In this document: positions 17,969 to 28,479 of the stretch, in pieces
Layout of the letters: each line of letters starts with the position of its first letter
Numbering within the stretch: position 1 is the first letter of the stretch
Position numbers and translations under genes: made by a program
NCBI RefSeq assembly: GCF_024160105.1
Contig: NZ_JAMFTQ010000001.1
Coordinates: 124,001 to 188,000 of the forward strand
Reading direction: 5' to 3'
DNA from: Corynebacterium stercoris
Lineage (GTDB): Bacteria > Actinomycetota > Actinomycetes > Mycobacteriales > Mycobacteriaceae
DNA length: 64,000 nucleotides
The notes under the pieces: generated by a model
The model's database searches: none
What the model was told of the DNA's origin: nothing
What the model saw: the letters and a program-made list of their open reading frames with translations, nothing else

Positions 17969-18703
17969 TTAGCGGCTCGTGACCAATTGGGGGTTAGCGA
18001 TGTTGAATTCTTGGCCCTCCATCTGGAGCACCGTTTCCAGCGCCAGCGCCTTGTTCGCGTTATCCTCCGACGCGCCCCAGTGCACGGTGCGCCCGTCGAC
18101 GGTGCGCAGCACGTGGTCGTAGGTGCCCGCTTCGATCGCGGCGATCTGCCCTCGGGAGCGGTCGCTTATCGACGAAGCGATGTCCACCGCACGAGCCAAA
18201 CCCGCCTCGTCGCCCGCGTGCGTGCCGACGATCTCGATCGTGCCCGGCGGCGGGTCCGCAACTAAGAAGTCCTTGCCCTCGCTGTCGATGAGGTGCGCGC
18301 CCTCGGATTCCACGATGAAAGCCACCGCTCGGTGCTCCTGGATGTCGACCTTGATGGCGCTCGGCCAGTCGCGCGACACCGTCACCGTTTTCACCCACGG
18401 GTCCGAAGCGACCCGGTGCGCGGCGTCGCTCACGTTGACTCGGCCCATCGGGGTCTCCGGCTCAATGCCGGTGAGCGCCTGCACATGGTCCGCAGCCAGC
18501 ACGTTGTTGCCTTCGACGGTAATCCCGCGCACCGGCATCACCGGGGTGAACGGCGCGGCTGCCGCAAGCGCTGCGAGCACGCCGGCGGCCGCGATGAGCG
18601 AGTACACGGTGCGGCGGCGCCCCGGGCGCTCGGCGGGCGCCTCGGGCGCAGCCTGCTGCGCAGGCTGCTCGGGCTCCGGCGGCGGGGTGATGACGGTGGA
18701 CAC
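17969..18703 (-). CDS. ftsQ: Cell division protein FtsQ
   Basis: 244 residues, bitopic membrane protein of the divisome. A Pro-rich cytoplasmic tail (about 1-32) is followed by one membrane helix ([20 protein letters not shown]), then the POTRA domain ([41 protein letters not shown]) and the FtsQ/DivIB C-terminal beta domain. The start is GTG at 18701-18703, three bases after the murC stop. FtsQ joins FtsL and regulates FtsW-FtsI septal synthesis. Confidence 0.93.
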   Translation of the reverse strand: MSTVITPPPEPEQPAQQAAPEAPAERPGRRRTVYSLIAAAGVLAALAAAAPFTPVMPVRGITVEGNNVLAADHVQALTGIEPETPMGRVNVSDAAHRVASDPWVKTVTVSRDWPSAIKVDIQEHRAVAFIVESEGAHLIDSEGKDFLVADPPPGTIEIVGTHAGDEAGLARAVDIASSISDRSRGQIAAIEAGTYDHVLRTVDGRTVHWGASEDNANKALALETVLQMEGQEFNIANPQLVTSR

Positions 18704-18706
18704 GGC

Positions 18707-20164
18707 TTACACGTCCGTTTCGGCGGCGAGGGCGGCCAGGATCTCGTCGGCAAGCAGGGTGACGTTGCCCGCGCCCATGGTGAACACGAGGTCGCCGGGG
18801 CGGGTGAGCGCGGCGACGGTGCGAGGGGCGGCGGAGAAGTTCGGCTCGTAGCGCACCTCGGTGCCAGCTGCGATGCGGTCGGTGATGACGCGCGAGGTCA
18901 CGCCCTCCACGGGGGCTTCGCGGGCGCCGAAGATGTCGAGGACAACGCAGGCGTCGGCAAGCGAGAGCGCGTCGGCGAATTCCGCCGCGAACTCCTGGGT
19001 GCGGGAATAGAGGTGCGGCTGGAAGCAGACCACCACGCGGGCGCCGGCGCCCTCGGCGGCCACCTTGTCGCGGGCGGCGGCGAGCACGGCGGCGACCTCG
19101 GTCGGGTGGTGGGCGTAATCGTCGTAGACCCGCGCGCCTGCGTAGGGGCCCGCGGTGAGTTCGCCCTTGAGCTCGAAGCGGCGGCGCACGCCGGTGAAGT
19201 CGCTCAGGCCCGCGGCGAGCTCGGCAGGCGCGGCGCCGACGAGTGTGCCTGCGAGGAGCGCGGCGGCGGAGTTGAGCACCATGTGGCGGCCCGGCACGGC
19301 CAGCGAGTAATCCACCGTGTCGCCGGTGTGCAGCTGCACGCTCACGGCGACGTTCGCGCCATCGAGGCGCTCCTGCGTAATCACGGCACCAGCGGGAATG
19401 TCTGGGTTCGCCGCGGCCGCTTCCGCCGTGCCGTAGCCCAATACCGCGATGCCGCGCTCGAGTGCCCGTCGGCCGCACGCGGCGGCGTGGTCGTCGTCGA
19501 GGCACACCACGAGGTGGCCGTGCTCGGTGACGCGGCCGGCGAAATCGTCGAAGACCTGGAAGTATGCCTCTGCGGTACCGAAGAAGTCGAGGTGGTCCGG
19601 CTCGATGTTGGTGATCACGGCGACATCGGGGGCGTACCGCAACAGTGAGGCGTCGGACTCGTCGGCCTCGGCGACGAAGACCTCGCCCGTGCCGTGGTGT
19701 GCGTTCGTGCCGGCGCGGTTGAGCTGGCCGCCGATGGCGAAGCTCGGGTCCGCGCCGGCCGCCTGCAGGGCCACCACGGACATCGACGTGGTCGAAGTCT
19801 TGCCGTGGGTGCCGGCGAGGAGGACCTGGGTGTAGCCGTCCATCAGCTCGGCGAGCAGGTCGGAGCGGCGCAGCACCGGGATGCCCTCCTCCGCCGCGCG
19901 GACCAACTCAGGGTTGTCCTTGGGGATCGCGGCGAAGCTGGTGACCACGACAGTCGGCAGGTCGCCGGCCAGCTCCAGATTCTCCGGGGCGTGGCCGACC
20001 GCGATGGTCGCGCCCTGGCTGCGCAGCGTGCGCACCGGGCGGGAATCCTTCACGTCGGAGCCGGTCACCACCGCGCCGCGGTCGAGAAGAATGTGGGCGA
20101 TGCCGGACATGCCGGCGCCGCCGATGCCGATGAGGTGGACGCGCGAAAGGTCGAAGTTGGTCAT
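18707..20164 (-). CDS. murC: UDP-N-acetylmuramate-L-alanine ligase
   Basis: 485 residues; adds the first amino acid, L-Ala, to UDP-MurNAc using ATP. The N-terminal UDP-binding domain begins [16 protein letters not shown]; the ATP loop is [14 protein letters not shown] (about residue 115); later Mur ligase motifs are [12 protein letters not shown] and [11 protein letters not shown]. The C-terminal domain ends with [20 protein letters not shown] at 20162-20164 lies three bases after murG. Cytoplasmic. Confidence 0.97.
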   Translation of the reverse strand: MTNFDLSRVHLIGIGGAGMSGIAHILLDRGAVVTGSDVKDSRPVRTLRSQGATIAVGHAPENLELAGDLPTVVVTSFAAIPKDNPELVRAAEEGIPVLRRSDLLAELMDGYTQVLLAGTHGKTSTTSMSVVALQAAGADPSFAIGGQLNRAGTNAHHGTGEVFVAEADESDASLLRYAPDVAVITNIEPDHLDFFGTAEAYFQVFDDFAGRVTEHGHLVVCLDDDHAAACGRRALERGIAVLGYGTAEAAAANPDIPAGAVITQERLDGANVAVSVQLHTGDTVDYSLAVPGRHMVLNSAAALLAGTLVGAAPAELAAGLSDFTGVRRRFELKGELTAGPYAGARVYDDYAHHPTEVAAVLAAARDKVAAEGAGARVVVCFQPHLYSRTQEFAAEFADALSLADACVVLDIFGAREAPVEGVTSRVITDRIAAGTEVRYEPNFSAAPRTVAALTRPGDLVFTMGAGNVTLLADEILAALAAETDV

Positions 20165-20167
20165 GGA

Positions 20168-21253
20168 TTACCTTCCCGCCGCCGCGGCGGCTTCCACAAT
20201 GCGCTGAGCAATCTGCTCCGCCACGTCTCCCGCGCCGGAGGCGGCGAGGGCCTCGCGCATGCCGCGCAGGCGGTCGTCGTCGCCGAGAATTTCGGTGACC
20301 GCCGCGGAGAGGGTCTCGGGGGTGAGCTCGCTGTCGTCGATACGCACTGCGGCCCCGGCCGAGACGAGGTGCGCCGAGTTCAGCCCCTGTTCGCCGTTGC
20401 CGTGCGGGAGCGGGACGTAGATGGCGGGCACGCCGGCGGCCGAGTTCTCCGCGACCGTCATGGCACCCGAGCGGCACACCACCATATCCGCGACCGCGAG
20501 CGCGGCCTCCATGTCGTCGATGTACGGCAGCGCGGTGTAGTGCTCGTGCGCCGGCGGCGCGTCGTTCTTGCGGCCGTAGGCGTGCAGGATTTGGAAGCCC
20601 TGGGCCGTGAGCGTCTCGACGGCACCGGCCAGCGCCTCATTGATCCGCACCGCGCCCTGGGAACCGCCGGTGACCAGCAGCGTCTTGCGCTCCGGGTCGA
20701 GGTTCCAGCACTTGTAGCCGCGGGTGGCCTTCGCGCCGTCCGGGTCGACGCCGACACCGGGGCGCACGGGGATGCCCACCACATCGCCCGCCATGCCGGA
20801 GCCGGTCACCGCGTTCAGTCCCACCCCGCCGAGGCGCTCGCCCAGCTTGTTGGCCATGCCAGCCAGAGCGTTCGTCTCCAGCACGAAGAACGGGATCCGC
20901 AGGGAGGCCGCCGCAAGGTACGCCGAGGCCGCGACATAGCCGCCGGTGCCGAACACGGCCTGCGCGCCGGTCTCTTTGAGCACCTTGCGCGTCTGGTTCA
21001 CGCTCTTGGCAAGTTTGCCGGGCACGGTGAGCAGCTTCAGCGGCTTGCCGCGCGGGATCGGTACCGGATCGATGAGCTTGAGCTCGAAGCCGCGGGCGGG
21101 CACGATCGAAGTTTCCAGGCCCCGCTCGGTGCCGAGCGCCACGACGTTCGCGCCGTGCGCATCGCGCAGCACCTCCCCCACTGCCAGCGCGGGTTCAATG
21201 TGGCCAGCGGTGCCGCCACCTGCGACAACAACGTTCAGCGGCTGTCGGGTCAT
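20168..21253 (-). CDS. murG: Lipid II synthase (UDP-GlcNAc transferase)
   Basis: 361 residues; a GT28 glycosyltransferase that adds GlcNAc to lipid I on the inner membrane face. Glycine loop 1 is VVVAGGGTAGHIEPALAVGEVL, the second loop is VTGGSQGAVRINEAL, and the UDP-binding part is VCRSGAMTVAENSAAGVPAIYV with NGEQGLN. One oddity is that the usual HEQNA-type motif reads LETNA, with Leu where most relatives have His. ATG at 21251-21253. It is followed within three bases by murC. Confidence 0.96.
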   Translation of the reverse strand: MTRQPLNVVVAGGGTAGHIEPALAVGEVLRDAHGANVVALGTERGLETSIVPARGFELKLIDPVPIPRGKPLKLLTVPGKLAKSVNQTRKVLKETGAQAVFGTGGYVAASAYLAAASLRIPFFVLETNALAGMANKLGERLGGVGLNAVTGSGMAGDVVGIPVRPGVGVDPDGAKATRGYKCWNLDPERKTLLVTGGSQGAVRINEALAGAVETLTAQGFQILHAYGRKNDAPPAHEHYTALPYIDDMEAALAVADMVVCRSGAMTVAENSAAGVPAIYVPLPHGNGEQGLNSAHLVSAGAAVRIDDSELTPETLSAAVTEILGDDDRLRGMREALAASGAGDVAEQIAQRIVEAAAAAGR

Positions 21254-21288
21254 ACGTCTTCTCGCCCCTTAGTTACAAGTTCTAGCTT

Positions 21289-22824
21289 CTAGCCCGCGCG
21301 ACGCATGTCGCTCGGGGTGGTGCGTCGCCCGCCATCGTAACGCGGGGCGCGCTGGACTCGGCTGGGGCTTCCGCTTGCCGACGCCCGCTTCGTGGCCGTC
21401 ACCGGCGTGCCGTAGCGCGCCTCGCGGTCCTTGGTGTTGCGGGGCTGGGAGCGGCGCGGCGGGCGCGGGGCGCGTGAAGGGGCTGCGGCGGCTGCGTCGC
21501 GGCGGGCGCGGGTCTGCGCCGGGGTCTTCGGCTCGCCGATGCCGAGCATGCGGTCGAAGGCGGGGCGGCCGTGGTTCTGCATGGAGGAGATGGCGTCCGG
21601 CTCGTGGCGGGCGACGGAGGCGAGCACGCCCATGCCGGCCAGGGTGATGATGGCGGAGGTGCCGCCGGCGGACAGCATCGGCAGCTGGATGCCGGTCACC
21701 GGCAGCAAGCCGACGACGTAGCCGATGTTGATGAACGCCTGGGAGACCACGCCGGCGGTCAGCGCCGCTGCCATCAGCGACTGGAACTGGTTCTGCGCGC
21801 GGCGGGCGGTGCGGAGGCCGAAGTAGCCGAGCAGGGCGAAGAGGATGATCACCAGCGCGCCGCCCCACAGGCCGAGCTCCTCACCGATGACGGCGAAGAT
21901 GAAGTCGTTGCGGGCTTCCGGGAGGTAGAACCACTTGGCGCGGGACTGGCCGAGGCCGACGCCGAACAAGGAGCCGTCGGCAAGCGAAAGGAAGCCCTGG
22001 TGGGACTGGAACGCGACGCCGCGGGTGTCCTCGAACTTGCCGAAAAGCGCGTCGAAGTAGACGTGGAAGCGGTTCGAGCGGAAGCCGCCGGAGAGGAACT
22101 CGAAGAGCATCACCAGCGCGCCGCCGAACGCGGCGAGGCCGATGGCGCGCAGCGAGACGCCGGCGAAGAGCAGGATGAACGCGACGACGATAGAGAAGGA
22201 CACGGCCATGCCGAGGTCGCCCTGCATGGCGATGAGCGCGATGCAGATCGCCGCGACGGTGAGGAAGAGCGGGAACCCGTTGTTGGCGGTGAAGAGGCGC
22301 TTCGGATCGCGGCCGGCGAGCACCTGCGCGCCCCAGATGGCGATGGCGACGCGGGCCACCTCGGAGGGCTGGAGGCGCAGCGGGCCGACGACGATCCAGG
22401 ACTGCGAGCCCACCTCTTCTTTACCTGTGCCGATGCCCGGAATGAGCACGGCGATGAGCAGCAGCACGGAGAGGATCATGATGAGACCTGAGAAGCGGCG
22501 CAGCTGCTCGGGCGGTGTCTTCAGCGCGACCCAAAAAGCGAAGAGGCCGACGGCGACCATGACGGTCTGGCGCAGCGCCTGGGACCACACGGAGGAAGAG
22601 ACGGCGAAGGATGTCGCCATCGAGGAGCTCATCACCATGACCACGCCGAGGCCGGCGAGGATGAGCACGATGGTGCGGATCATCGTGTAGTCCAGCTGCG
22701 GGCGCGCCTCCATGGCGGCGTGCAGCTTGCGGGTCGCCCGAGCGATGCCCGATTCCGGGGGACGGACCGGGCGCGATGGTGCGGATGTGGCGCGTGTTGC
22801 CTTGCGGGACTCACGGACCGTCAT
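21289..22824 (-). CDS. ftsW: Septal peptidoglycan polymerase FtsW (SEDS family)
   Basis: 511 residues with about ten membrane helices; polymerises lipid II into glycan strands together with FtsI. Family marks are SQSWIVVGPLRLQPSEVAR, MQGDLGMAVSFS, the extracellular-loop segment YLPEARNDFIFAV with the catalytic Asp, and PVTGIQLPMLSAGGTS near the end. The N-terminal 40 residues are a basic tail, and the C-terminal 110 residues are a long basic, Arg/Pro-rich tail that may bind division partners. ATG at 22822-22824 with GAAAGG upstream. Confidence 0.96.
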   Translation of the reverse strand: MTVRESRKATRATSAPSRPVRPPESGIARATRKLHAAMEARPQLDYTMIRTIVLILAGLGVVMVMSSSMATSFAVSSSVWSQALRQTVMVAVGLFAFWVALKTPPEQLRRFSGLIMILSVLLLIAVLIPGIGTGKEEVGSQSWIVVGPLRLQPSEVARVAIAIWGAQVLAGRDPKRLFTANNGFPLFLTVAAICIALIAMQGDLGMAVSFSIVVAFILLFAGVSLRAIGLAAFGGALVMLFEFLSGGFRSNRFHVYFDALFGKFEDTRGVAFQSHQGFLSLADGSLFGVGLGQSRAKWFYLPEARNDFIFAVIGEELGLWGGALVIILFALLGYFGLRTARRAQNQFQSLMAAALTAGVVSQAFINIGYVVGLLPVTGIQLPMLSAGGTSAIITLAGMGVLASVARHEPDAISSMQNHGRPAFDRMLGIGEPKTPAQTRARRDAAAAAPSRAPRPPRRSQPRNTKDREARYGTPVTATKRASASGSPSRVQRAPRYDGGRRTTPSDMRRAG

Positions 22825-22870
22825 AGGTGACCTTTCGCTCGGAGGGTAAAGCTCTAGTAGAGGTTACTCC

Positions 22871-24271
22871 CTAGCAGTGTCTCATTGCGGCGGCCGCAAA
22901 CTCGTCGCCACGCGCCGACATTCCGGAATACATATCCAGGCTCGCGGCGGCGGGCGCGAGCAGCACGGTGTCCCCGGGCTGGGCGTGGGCGGCTGCGAAC
23001 GCGCAGACGTCGTCCATCGCCGCGACGGGGTCGGTCGAGTCGGCCACGTAGACGGGCACGCCGGGCGCCAGGCGTGCGACGGCCTCGCGGAGGATTTCGC
23101 GGTCGACGCCGAGCAGCGCCACGGCGCGGAACTGGTGTGCGTGGGCCGCGATGAGCTCGTCCACCGCCGCACCCTTGAGCTGGCCGCCGGCCACCCACAC
23201 GACGGTGCCCGCGCCGGTGAGGGCGGAATCGGCGGCATGGGGGTTGGTGGCCTTCGAGTTGTCCACCCAGTCGACGCCGCCGGCGGAATGCACGACAGCG
23301 CCGCGGTGCCCCTCGACGCGGTAGGCGTCGAGCGCCGCCTGGATGTGCTTGGGCTGCGCGCCCTGGGTGAGCGCCACTGCGGCCGCGGCGAGCGCGTCGA
23401 GGATGCCGGCGGCGCCGGCGGGCTCGATGCCGTCGGCCGAGGCCAAATCGAGTGCTTCCCCGCCGATGCGGGAGACGAGGCGGCCGCCCTCCAGGCCGAC
23501 GTCGCCGTCCGCGGGGGTGCCGAGCGTGAACCCGACGACGTCCTCGCGACCGGTCGCGGCGACGAGTGCGCGCACGTGTGCGTCGTCGATGCCGGCCACG
23601 GCATGGCCCGCGGTGAGCACGCGGGCCTTCGCCGCGGCGTAGTGGTCGAAGGAGCCGTGCCAGTCGATGTGGTCGTCGGCGAGGTTGAGCAGCACGCCGG
23701 CATCCGGGGTGAGCTCGGAGGACCAGTAGAGCTGGAAGCTAGAGAGCTCCGCCACCAGCACGTCTACGCGAGGCTCGGCCGTCAGTGCGTCCGCAACAGC
23801 GAGGCCGATGTTGCCGCAGGCCTGGGCGCGCTTCCCTGTGTCGGCGCCGAGCTCCGCCATCATCGCGGCGAGCATGCCGGTGGTGGTGGTCTTGCCGTTG
23901 GTGCCGGTGACCACCAGCCAGTCGCGCGGGTCGCCGAAAACGCCGGCGCGGTCCAGGCGGTAGCAGGCCTCCACGTCGCCGAGGACCTCGAGGCCGTGCA
24001 AAGCGGCGTCGGAAAGCAAGGGCGAATCTGGGCGCCAACCCGGGGACGTCACCACGGCGCCCACCTCGCTGAAACGCTCGCGGGCGGTGGCAGTAGACAC
24101 CGCCTCGACACCAGTTGCGGCGGTGGCGCGTTCGCGGCCGGACTCGTTGTCGTCGGCGAGGATGACGGGCACGCCGATCTGCGTGAACAGCTTGGCCATG
24201 CCGGTGCCGGACACGCCCGCGCCCGCGACGATCACGCCGCGGGAGAAGACGTCGGGAATGCGCGGGCTCAC
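22871..24271 (-). CDS. murD: UDP-N-acetylmuramoylalanine-D-glutamate ligase
   Basis: 466 residues; adds D-Glu to UDP-MurNAc-L-Ala. Motifs: nucleotide-binding [20 protein letters not shown] loop [33 protein letters not shown] and the substrate segment [17 protein letters not shown] at 24269-24271 is chosen because it overlaps the mraY stop by four bases (GTGA), the usual spacing here; an upstream GTG at 24298 would add nine residues without a better ribosome binding site. Confidence 0.95.
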   Translation of the reverse strand: MSPRIPDVFSRGVIVAGAGVSGTGMAKLFTQIGVPVILADDNESGRERATAATGVEAVSTATARERFSEVGAVVTSPGWRPDSPLLSDAALHGLEVLGDVEACYRLDRAGVFGDPRDWLVVTGTNGKTTTTGMLAAMMAELGADTGKRAQACGNIGLAVADALTAEPRVDVLVAELSSFQLYWSSELTPDAGVLLNLADDHIDWHGSFDHYAAAKARVLTAGHAVAGIDDAHVRALVAATGREDVVGFTLGTPADGDVGLEGGRLVSRIGGEALDLASADGIEPAGAAGILDALAAAAVALTQGAQPKHIQAALDAYRVEGHRGAVVHSAGGVDWVDNSKATNPHAADSALTGAGTVVWVAGGQLKGAAVDELIAAHAHQFRAVALLGVDREILREAVARLAPGVPVYVADSTDPVAAMDDVCAFAAAHAQPGDTVLLAPAAASLDMYSGMSARGDEFAAAAMRHC

Positions 24272-25374
24272 AGCTGGGTGCCGATCTGGCCGAGCCACTC
24301 ACCGTAGAACGCGGCGAGGCCGAACGCGCAGGCCATGCCTGCGATGAGCCAGAAGCGGATCACCACCGTGGTCTCCGGCCAGCCGCTGCGCTCGAAGTGG
24401 TGGTGGAAGGGGGCCATCTTGAACACGCGCTTGCCGGTTGTCTTGAAGGAGGCGACCTGGATGACCACGGAGGCGGCCTCGATGACGAAGAGCGCGCCGA
24501 TGATCACCATCAACAGCTCCGTGCGGGAGCAGACGGACAGGCCCGCGACGAGGCCGCCGAGGGCGAGCGAGCCGGTGTCGCCCATGAAGATCTTCGCCGG
24601 TGCCGCATTCCACCAGAGGAAGCCCATGCAGGCGCCGAAGCCGGAGGCGGCGAGTACGGCGAGCTCGAGCGGGTCGCGCACGGAGTAGCAGCCCGGCGCG
24701 GCGCCCACCTCGCAGGAATTCCGGAACTGCCAGAAGGTGATGAAGGTGTAGGACATCATCACCAGCGCGGTGCTGCCGGCGGCGAGGCCGTCGAGGCCGT
24801 CGGTGAGGTTCACCGCGTTCGACCATGCGGCGAGCAGCAGGTAGATGAAAATGAGGAAGAGGATCATGCCGACGATCCCGCCGCCGACCGCGATGTTGAT
24901 GGTCTCGATGTCGCGGGTGAAGCTCAGAAACGTCGAGCCGGGGGTGAGCCCGTTCGCGTTGGGGAAGCGGGTGATCAGGAAGCCGAAGATCATGGCGATC
25001 GCCAGCTGCGCGACGAGCTTGGCCGTCTTGTTCAGGCCGAGGTTGCGCTTGAGGAAGAGCTTGATGCCGTCGTCCGCGAAGCCCACCAAGCCGAGCGAAA
25101 GGGTGAGGAAGAGCACGATCAAGCCGGAGGCGGTGAAACCTGCGTGGCCGCCGGCGATGGCGACGAGCGCGCTCACGACGTAGCCGAGCGTGATGCCGAG
25201 GAGGATAGCCAGGCCGCCCATCGTCGGGGTGCCGCGCTTCTTCTCGTGCCACTGCGGTCCGTCCTCGCGGATCTCCTGGCCCATCTCGCGCCGGTGGAAG
25301 TACCGGATGAGCATCGGGGTGGTGAAAATGGTGACCAGGAAGCTGACTATTCCCGCGATGATGAGCTGAACCAT
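24268..25374 (-). CDS. mraY: Phospho-MurNAc-pentapeptide transferase (lipid I synthase)
   Basis: 368 residues, about ten membrane helices; moves phospho-MurNAc-pentapeptide onto undecaprenyl phosphate to make lipid I. The family segments are [34 protein letters not shown] (the DD motif), [13 protein letters not shown], and [18 protein letters not shown], with the metal-binding Asp; the His cluster is PFHHHFE. ATG at 25372-25374 with GGAAGAAG upstream. Confidence 0.97.
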   Translation of the reverse strand: MVQLIIAGIVSFLVTIFTTPMLIRYFHRREMGQEIREDGPQWHEKKRGTPTMGGLAILLGITLGYVVSALVAIAGGHAGFTASGLIVLFLTLSLGLVGFADDGIKLFLKRNLGLNKTAKLVAQLAIAMIFGFLITRFPNANGLTPGSTFLSFTRDIETINIAVGGGIVGMILFLIFIYLLLAAWSNAVNLTDGLDGLAAGSTALVMMSYTFITFWQFRNSCEVGAAPGCYSVRDPLELAVLAASGFGACMGFLWWNAAPAKIFMGDTGSLALGGLVAGLSVCSRTELLMVIIGALFVIEAASVVIQVASFKTTGKRVFKMAPFHHHFERSGWPETTVVIRFWLIAGMACAFGLAAFYGEWLGQIGTQL

Positions 25375-25395
25375 TATCTTCTTCCAAACCCTCTT

Positions 25396-26922
25396 CTAGA
25401 TTGTCTTGCGGCCGCGCAGTATCTGCTCAGCCACCACCCACAGCCCGTACGCGTTGGACGCTTTCACCAGCACAACATCGCGGTGTTCGCGCGTGTGCCA
25501 GCCCTCCGCACCCGGGGGAGCTGATGCAAGCAGCTTATCGACGTACGTTCCAGCCGCCTCAGCGTCCCCCACCTCCACGGTGTCTATGCCGCGCTCCCGG
25601 GCGCGCTCCGCGAGCTCAGCCATCGCATCGCTGGTGCCGACGGTGACCAAGTGGGTGACCCGGTAGCGGGCCAGATCATCCGCGAGCGCGGCGTGGGCCT
25701 GCACCGAGTCGTGGCCCAACTCCCCCATCTCGCCGAGCACGGCGACGGAGCGGACACCCGGGCGCGCGGCGGCGGTGAAACCGAGCGCGGCGATGGCGGC
25801 GCGCATGGATTCCGGGTTGGCGTTGTAGGCGTCGTTGATCACGGTGACGCCGTCGGCGCGGGTGTTCACGTCCATGCGGTGGGAGGACACCGAGTGCGCG
25901 TTGCTCAGCGCCTCGGCGACGGCTTCCGGTGTCATGCAGCATTCCATGCCCACGGCGGCCGCCGCGAGCGCGTTGGAGACCTGGTGGGCGCCGAAGACGT
26001 TGAGGCGCACGCGCTGTGGCGCGCCGTGCGGGCTGTGCATGGTGAAGGTGGCGCGGGCCAGCTCGTCGAGCTCGACATCGGTAGCGAAGTAGTCTGCCTC
26101 GTTGCCGTCGGCGGAGAAGGTGACCACGCGCGCTGCGGTGCGGGACGCCATGCCGGCGACGAGGTCGTCGTCGGCGTTGAGAACGGCCACTCCCCCGTCG
26201 TCGGCGGCGGGCAGCGCTTCAACGAGCTCGCCCTTTGCCAGCGCGATGTTCTCCCGCGAGCCGAACTCGCCCAGGTGTGCGGAGCCGACGTTGAGCACCA
26301 CACCCACCTTCGGCGGGGCGATGCGAGCCAGGTTGGCGACGTGGCCGATGCCGCGCGCGGACATCTCCGCAACGAGGAAATCCGTGTCCTCGCTGCAGCG
26401 CAGCACGGTGTAAGGGTGGCCGATCTCGTTATTGAAGGATCCCGGGGGCGCGACGGTCTCGCCCGCGCTTGAGAGCACCGCGGCAATGAGGTCCTTTGTG
26501 GAGGTCTTGCCCGCCGAGCCGGTCACGCCGGCGATGGCCAGGCCGTGGCTGGCCACCAGCTCGCGCGCCACGTGCGCGGCGAGGCGCGACATGGCGTCGA
26601 CCACGCCGGCCGCGGAGCCGTCGGGATCGTTCGCTGCGAGGTCGGAGTTGTCGCCGGGGGCGGGCGGGCGCTTCGGCACGATGATCGCCGGCGCGCCAAC
26701 TTCGCGGGTGGTCAGCGCGGCGGTCGCGCCCTGCTGCACGGCCTTGGCAACGAAATCGTGGCCGTCGACGCGCGCGCCCGGCAGCGCCACGAAAAGCCCG
26801 CCCGGGGTGATCTTGCGGGAGTCGAACTCGACGAAGCTGGTCACCAACGCCTCAGGGTCGGCTTCGGGGCTCAGCGTGCCGCCGGTGATGTCTGCGATCT
26901 GGCGCAGCGAAAGCGAAATCAT
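25396..26922 (-). CDS. murF: UDP-MurNAc-tripeptide-D-alanyl-D-alanine ligase
   Basis: 508 residues; adds D-Ala-D-Ala to complete the pentapeptide. The N-terminal domain has DSRKITPGGLFVALPG, the ATP loop is AGVTGSAGKTSTKDL, then SFNNEIGHPYTVLR and VINDAYNANPESMRAA. ATG at 26920-26922, GAGGAG upstream, three bases after the murE stop. Cytoplasmic; works on the product of MurE. Confidence 0.96.
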   Translation of the reverse strand: MISLSLRQIADITGGTLSPEADPEALVTSFVEFDSRKITPGGLFVALPGARVDGHDFVAKAVQQGATAALTTREVGAPAIIVPKRPPAPGDNSDLAANDPDGSAAGVVDAMSRLAAHVARELVASHGLAIAGVTGSAGKTSTKDLIAAVLSSAGETVAPPGSFNNEIGHPYTVLRCSEDTDFLVAEMSARGIGHVANLARIAPPKVGVVLNVGSAHLGEFGSRENIALAKGELVEALPAADDGGVAVLNADDDLVAGMASRTAARVVTFSADGNEADYFATDVELDELARATFTMHSPHGAPQRVRLNVFGAHQVSNALAAAAVGMECCMTPEAVAEALSNAHSVSSHRMDVNTRADGVTVINDAYNANPESMRAAIAALGFTAAARPGVRSVAVLGEMGELGHDSVQAHAALADDLARYRVTHLVTVGTSDAMAELAERARERGIDTVEVGDAEAAGTYVDKLLASAPPGAEGWHTREHRDVVLVKASNAYGLWVVAEQILRGRKTI

Positions 26923-26925
26923 GGT

Positions 26926-28452
26926 CTACTCCTCGCCGGTTTCTGATCCGTAGCCGTGCTCGCGCAGGGCGCGGCGCATCTCTTCCCTGTCGTCGAAGTG
27001 CAGCGTCTCCGCGCCGACAATCTGACCCACCTCGTGGCCCTTGCCGACGACGATGATCGCGTCGCCGGGTGTCGCCCACCCCACAAGCGCGTCGATGGCG
27101 CGGGCGCGGTCGCCCTCCTCGCGCACCTCAGTGGCGGCACCCGCTGCCTCGCGAGCGCCTTCGATCACCGCCGCGCGGATCGCGGCCGGGTCCTCGGTGC
27201 GCGGGTTGTCGTCGGTGACAATCACCAGGTCCGCGCGCCGTGCTGCCTCCGCACCCATGAGCGGGCGTTTCGACGCATCCCGGTCGCCGCCAGCGCCCAC
27301 GGCGACCCCGATACGTCCTGGGACCTGGCCGCGCAGCGTCTGAAGCACAGCAGCGACGGCAGCCGGTTTGTGGGCGTAATCAACGACGGCGACGAAGTCC
27401 TGCCCGCAGTCGACGGGCTCCATGCGTCCGGGCACTGTCGCGCCGCTCAGGCCGCCGATGAAGGCGTCGACATCCGCGCCCACCGCGTCGGCCAGCGCGA
27501 TTGCGAGCGCCGCGTTGGCTACGTTGAAGGCTCCCGGCAACGGCAGCGTGAACGTTCTCGCATCGCCGCCGATGCGCACCTGCACTTCTTGGGCGCCGGT
27601 GGCATCCACACTGAGCTGTTCAGCCGCCACGTCTACATCCGCTTGGCCGCGCGTGCCGACGGTCACGGGCTCGGACGCAATCGTCGTCAAGCGAACGCCC
27701 CATTCGTCGTCGACGCAGATGACGCTGCGCGCGGCGGCGAGCGGCGAGGCCGGGTCGAAGAATTGGGCCTTGGCGGCGAAGTATTCCTCCATCGTCGAGT
27801 GGAAGTCGAGGTGGTCCTGGCTCAAGTTGGTGAAGCCGGCGACGTCGAAACGCGCGCCGCCCGTGCGTCCCAGCATGAGCGCGTGAGAAGAGACCTCCAT
27901 GACCACGTGCGTCACCCCGGCAGCGAGCATGCGGGCGAACAGTGCCTGGAGGGTCGGCGCTTCGGGGGTGGTGAGTGAGGTGGGCACGGGCTCGCCGTTG
28001 ATGCGGGTGCCGGTGGTGCCGATCAGCCCGACGCGGCAACCCGCCGCGGCCAGACCGCGCTCCAGCATGTACGTCGTGGTGGTCTTGCCGGAGGTGCCGG
28101 TAACGCCGATGAGCGTCATGTGCTCGGAAGGGCGGCCGTAAATTTTGGCGGCGATGTCCCCGAGCACGGCGCGCACGTCCTCGACCACGAGGACGGGGCG
28201 GCGGTCCGAAGTCTCCTGGATGATTGCCAGGCCAGCGTGGTCAGTGATGATCGCCCCGGCGGCCGAGTCGAAGGCGTAACGTGCGCCGTGTACGCGGGTG
28301 CCCGGCAGGGCGGCGAAAAGCCCGCCCGGTTCAACTGCGGAGGAATCGAGGCTCACCGACGCGACGGGAAGATCTGCACCGGGCTCGTTGACCACGTCCG
28401 CGCCGGCGATGTCCGCGATCCTGCGGAGCGTGGGTGTTGCATGCTGAGCCAT
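26926..28452 (-). CDS. murE: UDP-MurNAc-L-alanyl-D-glutamate-2,6-diaminopimelate ligase
   Basis: 508 residues; adds the third residue of the stem peptide. The ATP loop is IGVTGTSGKTTTTYML; TNLSQDHLDFHSTMEEY is the Mur ligase His motif. The amino-acid selectivity motif reads DDNPR (VIVTDDNPRTEDP), the form used by enzymes that add meso-diaminopimelate, as expected for this genus. ATG at 28450-28452 with AAAGGA upstream. The DAP it installs is later amidated by LtsA (gene at 52332). Confidence 0.97.
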   Translation of the reverse strand: MAQHATPTLRRIADIAGADVVNEPGADLPVASVSLDSSAVEPGGLFAALPGTRVHGARYAFDSAAGAIITDHAGLAIIQETSDRRPVLVVEDVRAVLGDIAAKIYGRPSEHMTLIGVTGTSGKTTTTYMLERGLAAAGCRVGLIGTTGTRINGEPVPTSLTTPEAPTLQALFARMLAAGVTHVVMEVSSHALMLGRTGGARFDVAGFTNLSQDHLDFHSTMEEYFAAKAQFFDPASPLAAARSVICVDDEWGVRLTTIASEPVTVGTRGQADVDVAAEQLSVDATGAQEVQVRIGGDARTFTLPLPGAFNVANAALAIALADAVGADVDAFIGGLSGATVPGRMEPVDCGQDFVAVVDYAHKPAAVAAVLQTLRGQVPGRIGVAVGAGGDRDASKRPLMGAEAARRADLVIVTDDNPRTEDPAAIRAAVIEGAREAAGAATEVREEGDRARAIDALVGWATPGDAIIVVGKGHEVGQIVGAETLHFDDREEMRRALREHGYGSETGEE

Positions 28453-28479
28453 AGTGCGAATCCTTTCTGCCTCGAGTGT

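Noticed and set aside
24272-24298. Longer murD start at GTG 24298
   Set aside because: The extension overlaps mraY by about 30 bases without a better ribosome binding site; the GTGA overlap start fits the rest of the cluster.
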